From positions 1 through 17,322 of the forward strand of contig JBMSSR010000027.1 of assembly GCA_049424465.1 (NCBI GenBank): a stretch of DNA of 17,322 bases, given 5' to 3'. This document shows, piece by piece, positions 13,299 through 17,322 of the stretch. The notes under the pieces were generated by a model. The model was not told the DNA's origin and made no database searches. It saw nothing but the letters and a program-made list of their open reading frames with translations. The translations under genes and the position numbers were made by a program. Source of the DNA: UBA668 sp049424465 (GTDB lineage Bacteria > Actinomycetota > Acidimicrobiia > Acidimicrobiales > Ilumatobacteraceae). Each line of letters begins with the position of its first letter. Within the stretch, counting starts at the first letter, position 1.

Positions 13299-14042
13299 CT
13301 ATCCACGACCCGGTGTCACGAGGCCGGCCTCGTACGCGGCGATGACGCACTGCACGCGGTCGCGCAGGTCGAGCTTGCGCAGGACGCCCGACATGTGGCT
13401 CTTCACGGTGGCCTCGCTGACCGACAGACGACCGGCGACCTCGAGGTTGCTCAGCCCGCGTGCCACGAGGCGCAGCACGCGCAGTTCGCTCTCGGTCAGT
13501 CGCGACAGGTCGTGCTCGGCGGACTGTGTGGCGGCGGGCGACCGCAGGCTGTCGTCGACCAGCCGCTGGGTGATCTCGGGTGACAGCATGCTGCCGCCGC
13601 GCGGCGAGGCGGCGGCGCGGATGGCGTCGAGCACCATTGTCGGCGGCGCCGTCTTCATCAGGTACCCGCGTGCGCCGGCGCGAAAGCTCTCGCGCACCAA
13701 CTCGTCGTGGTCGTAGGTGGTCAGCATGACCACCTGGGTCCCGAGGTCGCGGTCGGCCACGACGGCCCGCAACACGTCGATGCCGCTCATCCCGGGCAGT
13801 CCCACCTCGACGAGTGCGACACGCGGGCGAGTGGCACGCAGCACGGCCAGCACCTGCTCACCGCTGCCGGCCTCGCCGACGACCGCGAGGTCGGATGCCT
13901 GGTCGATCAGCATGGTGAGGCCGGCGCGCATCAGTTCGTGGGCGTCGGCGACGACCACGCTGATGGGCATGGCGGGCGCTCCAGCGACGGGCGCGGGCGA
14001 CGGTCCAGCGTGTGCCGATGAGGACACTCTGCGTGGTGTCAT
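13299..14042 (-). CDS. Atypical NarL-type response regulator with Asp-to-Glu at the phosphorylation site
   Basis: A 247-aa regulator with receiver (about 27-145) and LuxR-type HTH (about 182-242, RLTESELRVLRLVARGLSNLEVAGRLSVSEATVKSHMSGVLRKL). Aligned with the neighbouring canonical regulator, the acidic pair DDH is ADAH (D33, A34) and the phospho-acceptor position of VVLLDVRMPG-type motifs is E79 (ALVEVGLPGMSG). T108 and K130 are retained. Glu often mimics the phosphorylated state, so the protein may be constitutively active or regulated otherwise. The start at 14042 is chosen for GAGGAG six nt upstream (14049-14054); it adds a Pro/Ala-rich 24-residue N-terminal tail relative to the internal ATG at 13970, which has a weaker GGAG. 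It is the first gene of the block, 28 bp before the kinase gene. Confidence 0.9.
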   Translation of the reverse strand: MTPRRVSSSAHAGPSPAPVAGAPAMPISVVVADAHELMRAGLTMLIDQASDLAVVGEAGSGEQVLAVLRATRPRVALVEVGLPGMSGIDVLRAVVADRDLGTQVVMLTTYDHDELVRESFRAGARGYLMKTAPPTMVLDAIRAAASPRGGSMLSPEITQRLVDDSLRSPAATQSAEHDLSRLTESELRVLRLVARGLSNLEVAGRLSVSEATVKSHMSGVLRKLDLRDRVQCVIAAYEAGLVTPGRG

Positions 14043-14060
14043 GTCAGACTCCTCATACCT

Positions 14061-14080
14061 GAGAATGAGAAATATACCGC
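14061..14080. promoter_or_regulatory. AT-rich promoter-like island between divergent genes
   Basis: gagaatgagaaatataccgc is the most AT-rich spot in this region. On the minus strand it gives TATATT (14076 to 14071), a plausible -10 for the response regulator gene at 14042. On the plus strand AATATA/TATACC could start a leader of about 180 nt for the dehydratase gene. No good -35 was found on either strand. Confidence 0.35.
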
Positions 14081-14095
14081 TGGAAACCTACCTGC

Positions 14096-14260
14096 GTTGG
14101 TTGCCCCTCCCGCACCGAGCGGCGAACATTGGCGTCAGCAAGGACACGTGCCGTTCGGCCCGTGTTCAGGCAACCGACAACAGTTCTGCCGGAGTTCCTC
14201 AAGGTGACAGTCCTCTGTCACCGAGGAGAACCTCGGCGGTGGGACCGCACGGGCAGCGTG
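14096..14260 (+). promoter_or_regulatory. Candidate structured 5' leader of the dehydratase gene
   Basis: Reading the plus strand as RNA: a 10-bp long-range stem (14096-14105 gttggttgcc with 14169-14178 ggcaaccgac, one G-U) encloses a hairpin at 14142-14167 (7 bp, one mismatch, 3 bp, 4-nt loop). A run of four directly adjacent small hairpins follows: 14205-14220 (tgacag/ctgtca), 14221-14236 (ccgagg/cctcgg), 14237-14247 (cggt/accg) and 14248-14260 (cacg/cgtg), ending 4 nt before the GTG. It matches no riboswitch class I know. In GC-rich DNA short stems arise by chance; the two 6-bp stems with 4-nt loops back to back are the most striking part. Confidence 0.4.
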
Positions 14261-14264
14261 ACCA

Positions 14265-16145
14265 GTGATCGACGGATCGACAACCGAGCATCCGGAGGGC
14301 ACCCAGGTCGCGGGCGGTCGTTCGACCGAGCGGGCGGGCGCGTCGGCGTGGTGGAGGGTTCGTCCCCTCCTGCAGTTCCTCGCCGACGCTGCCTGCTGGG
14401 TCGTCGCCCTGCCGGTGGTCAAGACGCTGCACTACGCAGGCGTGCACAAGGTGCCGACCGCCCAGGTGGCGATCATGGTCGGCCTGGCAGTGGCGTTCCA
14501 GCTGGCGATCGGTCTGTCGCTCCACCTCTACCGGGGTCGCTACAAGTACGGCAGCCTCGAGGAACTCTTGGTCCTCACCGCCACCGTGTGCTTCACGGTC
14601 GCTGCGGTCACCCTCTACTTGGCGGTTGCGGGCGACGAGGTCATGCGTCGCGCGGTGCCGTTCCTCGCCGGCACCTTCGCCCTCGACCTCATGGTGGCCG
14701 GTCGCACCCTGCGCCGCATGAGCCTGCGCCGCCGTCTGCACACCGTCGATGATCGCCGGCTCCTGGTGGTGGGAGCAGGTGACGCGGCGAGCAGCATCGT
14801 CCGGGTGCTGCTCGACGCGCCCCCTGGCAGCTACCGCCCGGTGGCGCTGGTCGACGACGACCCGTCCAAGAGCAACTACCGCATCCAGGGCGTGCGCGTC
14901 GAGGGCACGATCGCCGACCTGCCGGCGGTCATCCGCAAGGTGCGCCCCGACGCCGTGCTGTTCGCGATCCCCAGCCGTATGGCCGAGCACATCCGCGTGG
15001 TCAACGACATGTGCCGCGAGGCCGACCTGCCGCTGTACATGCTGCCGCGCGTCGCCGACATGTTCACCCAGCCGATGGCCAGCGACATCCGCCCGGTGAG
15101 CGAGGACGACCTGCTCGGTCGAGATGCGGCCGACATCGACTACGCCGCGGTGGCCCAGTACATCCAGGGTCGCCGTGTGCTCGTGACCGGTGCCGGCGGC
15201 AGCATCGGCAGCGAGCTGTGCCGCCAGCTGGCGCAGCTGGGCCCGGCCCGGCTGGTCATGCTGGACCGCGACGAGAGCGCGCTGGCAGCGGTGCAGCTGT
15301 CCATCGAGGGTCGCACGACGCTCGATTCCGATTCGTTGGTGCTGGCGGACATCCGCGATGCAGATCGCGTCAACGAGGTGTTCCGCCACCACCGGCCCCA
15401 GGTCGTCTTCCACGCGGCTGCGCTCAAGCATCTCGCGATGCTCGAGCAAGCGCCGGGCGAAGCGTGGAAGACGAATGTTTTCGGTACCCATCACGTGCTT
15501 GCGGCGGCTGCCGAGGTGGGTACCGATCATTTCGTCAACATCAGCACCGACAAGGCGGCCAACCCGATCAGCGTGCTGGGCCTCAGCAAGCGGGTGACCG
15601 AGCGCCTGACGGCGAGCATGGCGTTCGACGCGACCGCGACGGGCAAGTACGTCAGCGTCCGCTTCGGCAACGTGCTGGGCAGCCGTGGCTCGGTGCTGAC
15701 GATCTTCTCCGAGCAGGTGGCGCGCGGTGGCCCCATCACGGTGACGCACCCCGACGTGACGCGGTTCTTCATGACCGTGCAGGAGGCCGTGCGGCTGACC
15801 ATCTATGCCGGCGCGATCGGCAGCAGCGGCGAGGTGCTGGTGCTCGACATGGGCGAGCCGGTGCGCATTCTCGACGTGGCGACGCGCTTCGCCCGCCAGC
15901 GCGTGCCCAGCATCCCGATCGAGTTCACCAGCCTGCGCAAGGGCGAGAAGTTGCACGAAGAACTGTTCGCCGACGGCGAGGACGACACGCGCATGGTGCA
16001 CCCGTTGGTCAGCCACGTGCAGGCCGCCCCGCTGACGATCGCGACCGTGTCCGACATGTTCGAGCGGCCGCGCCTCAGCATGCGCGACCGCCTCGAGCAA
16101 CTGGTGTCGCTGGGCATGCCTGTCCGGGAGCCGCTCGAGTGGTGA
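14265..16145 (+). CDS. Membrane UDP-GlcNAc 4,6-dehydratase (PglF/CapD/WbpM family)
   Basis: A 626-aa nucleoside-diphosphate-sugar dehydratase. Four N-terminal membrane segments (about 33-60, 66-88, 96-122, 128-147) anchor it. A first Rossmann-like domain starts at LLVVGAGDAASS (G170). The catalytic SDR domain starts at VLVTGAGGSIGSELCRQL (T308-G315, NAD-binding), with HAAALKH, the catalytic triplet T428-D429-K430 (ISTDKAANP, as in PglF), SKRVTERL and RFGNVLGSRGSV, and ends with KGEKLHEELFADGE. It makes UDP-4-keto-6-deoxy-GlcNAc at the inner membrane face, the first step toward bacillosamine-type or related amino sugars. The aminotransferase gene downstream would take the next step. GTG 14265 is the start by reading frame; there is no clear Shine-Dalgarno and no close -10, unlike the leaderless genes. 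Confidence 0.93.
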   Translation: MIDGSTTEHPEGTQVAGGRSTERAGASAWWRVRPLLQFLADAACWVVALPVVKTLHYAGVHKVPTAQVAIMVGLAVAFQLAIGLSLHLYRGRYKYGSLEELLVLTATVCFTVAAVTLYLAVAGDEVMRRAVPFLAGTFALDLMVAGRTLRRMSLRRRLHTVDDRRLLVVGAGDAASSIVRVLLDAPPGSYRPVALVDDDPSKSNYRIQGVRVEGTIADLPAVIRKVRPDAVLFAIPSRMAEHIRVVNDMCREADLPLYMLPRVADMFTQPMASDIRPVSEDDLLGRDAADIDYAAVAQYIQGRRVLVTGAGGSIGSELCRQLAQLGPARLVMLDRDESALAAVQLSIEGRTTLDSDSLVLADIRDADRVNEVFRHHRPQVVFHAAALKHLAMLEQAPGEAWKTNVFGTHHVLAAAAEVGTDHFVNISTDKAANPISVLGLSKRVTERLTASMAFDATATGKYVSVRFGNVLGSRGSVLTIFSEQVARGGPITVTHPDVTRFFMTVQEAVRLTIYAGAIGSSGEVLVLDMGEPVRILDVATRFARQRVPSIPIEFTSLRKGEKLHEELFADGEDDTRMVHPLVSHVQAAPLTIATVSDMFERPRLSMRDRLEQLVSLGMPVREPLEW

Positions 16146-16153
16146 GCCCCGGC

Positions 16154-16171
16154 GTCGTTCGGTCGAACGGC
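16154..16171 (+). terminator. Short hairpin after the dehydratase gene
   Basis: cgttc (16156-16160) pairs with gaacg (16165-16169) around ggtc, extended by a T-G and a G-C pair. It begins 9 nt after the stop. It is weak and has no U-tract; read-through to the aminotransferase gene is quite possible. Confidence 0.25.
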
Positions 16172-16215
16172 ACGGCGCGCGCTGGCGCCCGCCGTTGCGT
16201 GTCGGCGGCAGCACG

Positions 16216-16416
16216 ATGATCGTCGCCGCCATCGCCTCGTTGGCCGCACTGGCGGGTGCCGGTCTGGTGCACGAGGTCCACGCGATGAACCCGGCCGAAC
16301 GGTTCGCCGACCACGGCCCGCGGCCTCGCGGCTACCGGCGGGTGGCGCGGGCGACGGCCAACCTGCATGGCGCGACCGCGCTGCGCCCCGGCAGCGCCAC
16401 CGACAGCGACCGCTAG
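16216..16416 (+). CDS. Possible small membrane protein, 66 aa
   Basis: From ATG 16216 the product has one hydrophobic segment (residues 1-19, MIVAAIASLAALAGAGLVH) followed by a basic, polar tail (AERFADHGPRPRGYRRVARATANLHG). An upstream TTG at 16195 in the same frame is a poorer start. The gene would fill the gap between the dehydratase and aminotransferase genes, and its stop lies 18 nt before the next ATG, consistent with an operon. I see no ribosome binding site and no family, so it may also be a chance frame in GC-rich DNA. Confidence 0.45.
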   Translation: MIVAAIASLAALAGAGLVHEVHAMNPAERFADHGPRPRGYRRVARATANLHGATALRPGSATDSDR

Positions 16417-16434
16417 TCTGGCCGCAGGGCCGCC

Positions 16435-17322
16435 ATGCGAATCTTCCTCTCCCCTCCCGACGTCGGTGACCTCGAGCAGCAGGCGGTCGCCGCTGCGGTC
16501 GCAGGCGGCTGGGTGGCCCCGGCGGGCCCCGACCTCGAGGCCTTCGAGCGCGACATGGCGCACTACGTCGGCTGGCCGGCCACGGTGGCGCTCAGCAGCG
16601 GCACCGCAGCCCTGCACCTCAGCCTGCTGGCCCTCGGCGTCAAGCCGGGTGACGAGGTCTTCGTCAGCACCTTCACCTTCGCGGCGAGTGCGAACGCGGT
16701 GCGCTACTGCGGTGCCGAGCCGGTGTTCATCGACAGCGACGACACCAGCTGGAACATGAGCCCCGACCTGCTGGCCGAGGAGTTCAGCCGGGCGCGTCGC
16801 ATCAACCGCATGCCCAAGGCCGTGGTCGTGGTGGACCTGTACGGCCAGGCCGCAGACTTCGACCCGATCATGGAGATCTGCCGCCAGTTCGGCGTGCCGG
16901 TGGTCGAGGACTCGGCCGAGGCGCTGGGTGCCGCCTACAAGGGTCGCCCCGCCGGCACGTTGGACGACATCGGCATCTTCAGCTTCAACGGCAACAAGAT
17001 CATCACCACCAGCGGCGGCGGCATGGTGCTCAGCCCCGAGACGCGACTGGCCGACCGCGTGCGCCACCTCAGCACGCAGGCCCGCCAGCCCGTCGAGCAC
17101 TACGAGCACCGCGAGGTGGGCTTCAACTACCGCCTCAGCAACGTGCTGGCCGCGCTGGGTCGCGTGCAGCTGGCACGCCTGCCCCAGTTCATCGAGCGTC
17201 GTCGCCCGCCCTGCCGCCACGCCGAAACCTTTGGCCAGCGAAATCCAATCCAGCGCCGGATTGTCCAGCGTCAGCATCGCCGTCGCGTTGTGTCCTGCTG
17301 CTGCAGCGCCGACATTGGTCAG
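16435..17322 (+). CDS. DegT/DnrJ/EryC1 sugar aminotransferase, PglE-like (3' truncated)
   Basis: A PLP-dependent aminotransferase of the sugar-nucleotide type. It starts MRIFLSPPDVGDLEQQAVAAAVAGGWVAPAGPDLEAFE and shows ALSSGTAALHLSLLALG, GDEVFVSTFTFAASANAV, the PLP-contacting VEDSAEALGAAYKGRPAGTLDDIGIFSFNGNK with catalytic K188, TTSGGGMV and GFNYRLSNVLAALGRVQL. It would aminate the 4-keto sugar made by the upstream dehydratase, giving a UDP-4-amino-4,6-dideoxy sugar as PglE does. Residues up to about 258 (base ~17208) are family-like. The rest of the open frame (PPCRHAETFGQRNPIQRR...) is not, because the DNA there appears foreign; about 110 C-terminal residues are missing compared with the usual ~370. 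A TAGTCT lies 15 nt before the ATG. Confidence 0.9.
   Translation, partial: MRIFLSPPDVGDLEQQAVAAAVAGGWVAPAGPDLEAFERDMAHYVGWPATVALSSGTAALHLSLLALGVKPGDEVFVSTFTFAASANAVRYCGAEPVFIDSDDTSWNMSPDLLAEEFSRARRINRMPKAVVVVDLYGQAADFDPIMEICRQFGVPVVEDSAEALGAAYKGRPAGTLDDIGIFSFNGNKIITTSGGGMVLSPETRLADRVRHLSTQARQPVEHYEHREVGFNYRLSNVLAALGRVQLARLPQFIERRRPPCRHAETFGQRNPIQRRIVQRQHRRRVVSCCCSADIGQ
17179..17322 (-). pseudogene. Fragment of an acetolactate-synthase-like ThDP enzyme (likely foreign/chimeric)
   Basis: Reading inward from the window end, the minus strand encodes LTNVGAAAAGHNATAMLTLDNPALDWISLAKGFGVAAGRATTLDELGQ. This fits the C-terminal ThDP-binding domain of large-subunit acetolactate synthase-like enzymes, where an NVGA...ML-L-xPxLDWxxLAxGxGVxA-RATT-EL pattern follows the ThDP site. 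After about 17185 the frame runs into antisense of the aminotransferase, so this gene too is cut. Codons such as AAA, TTT and AAT and lower GC differ from the rest of the window. Neither gene has its proper continuation, so a chimeric contig end is more likely than a natural rearrangement. Confidence 0.55.

Noticed and set aside
14096..14260. Known riboswitch classes (c-di-GMP, c-di-AMP, SAM, cobalamin) for the dehydratase leader
   Set aside because: I could not find the conserved core sequences of these classes; ggcaacc at 14169 resembles a SAM-type element only superficially.
1..17322. CRISPR array, tRNA, rRNA, insertion sequence or att site
   Set aside because: No regularly spaced repeats, no cloverleaf or rRNA signature, no transposase or integrase motif was seen on either strand.

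Overview
The window is GC-rich chromosomal DNA (codons mostly ending in G or C) from an actinobacterium. F420/FMN split-barrel enzymes, NarL-type two-component genes, Phd/PIN toxin-antitoxin genes, a MopE-motif surface protein and many apparently leaderless gene starts all fit Actinomycetota. My guess is Acidimicrobiia (Ilumatobacter-like), but this is inference, since no rRNA or marker gene is present. No CRISPR array, tRNA, rRNA, prophage or insertion sequence was seen.

Layout. (1) 1-2947: 3' part of a very large secreted or surface protein with a MopE-type metal-binding motif, paired repeat modules, two tandem Ig-like repeats and a C-terminal beta domain, closed by an 18-bp hairpin. (2) 3045-4305: a TetR regulator and an unrecognised 174-aa protein. 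(3) 4360-5256 (-): an M23-like lipoprotein, translationally coupled to glgC (5253-6476, -). glgA (6531-8015, +) diverges from glgC across only 54 bp, so the two enzymes that make glycogen from glucose-1-phosphate share one promoter region. An EVE-domain gene follows glgA. (4) 8583-8966: a PPOX/F420 split-barrel enzyme. (5) 9093-9720: a Phd-type antitoxin and PIN toxin pair with a perfect palindromic operator. (6) 9783-10694: a membrane-anchored exported protein. (7) 10821-14042 (-): a signalling block of atypical response regulator, PAS histidine kinase, canonical NarL-type response regulator and universal stress protein. (8) 14265-17322 (+): sugar-nucleotide genes, a PglF/CapD-type UDP-GlcNAc 4,6-dehydratase, a possible small membrane protein and a PglE-like DegT aminotransferase. 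The dehydratase and aminotransferase would act in sequence to make a UDP-4-amino-4,6-dideoxy sugar for glycan or glycoprotein synthesis.

Three patterns stand out. Seven gene starts (TetR, the 174-aa protein, glgC, glgA, PPOX, antitoxin, the 9783 membrane protein) have a TANNNT -10-like hexamer ending exactly 6 or 7 nt before the start codon, which suggests leaderless mRNAs; the signalling genes instead use strong Shine-Dalgarno sites or stop/start coupling. The first response regulator has Glu where the phospho-accepting Asp should be and Ala at one Mg-binding acid. The dehydratase has a long upstream region rich in back-to-back hairpins.

Caution: the last ~115-145 bases look foreign. On the minus strand they encode a C-terminal piece of an acetolactate-synthase-like enzyme with lower GC, and they truncate the aminotransferase. 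This is most likely a chimeric contig end.
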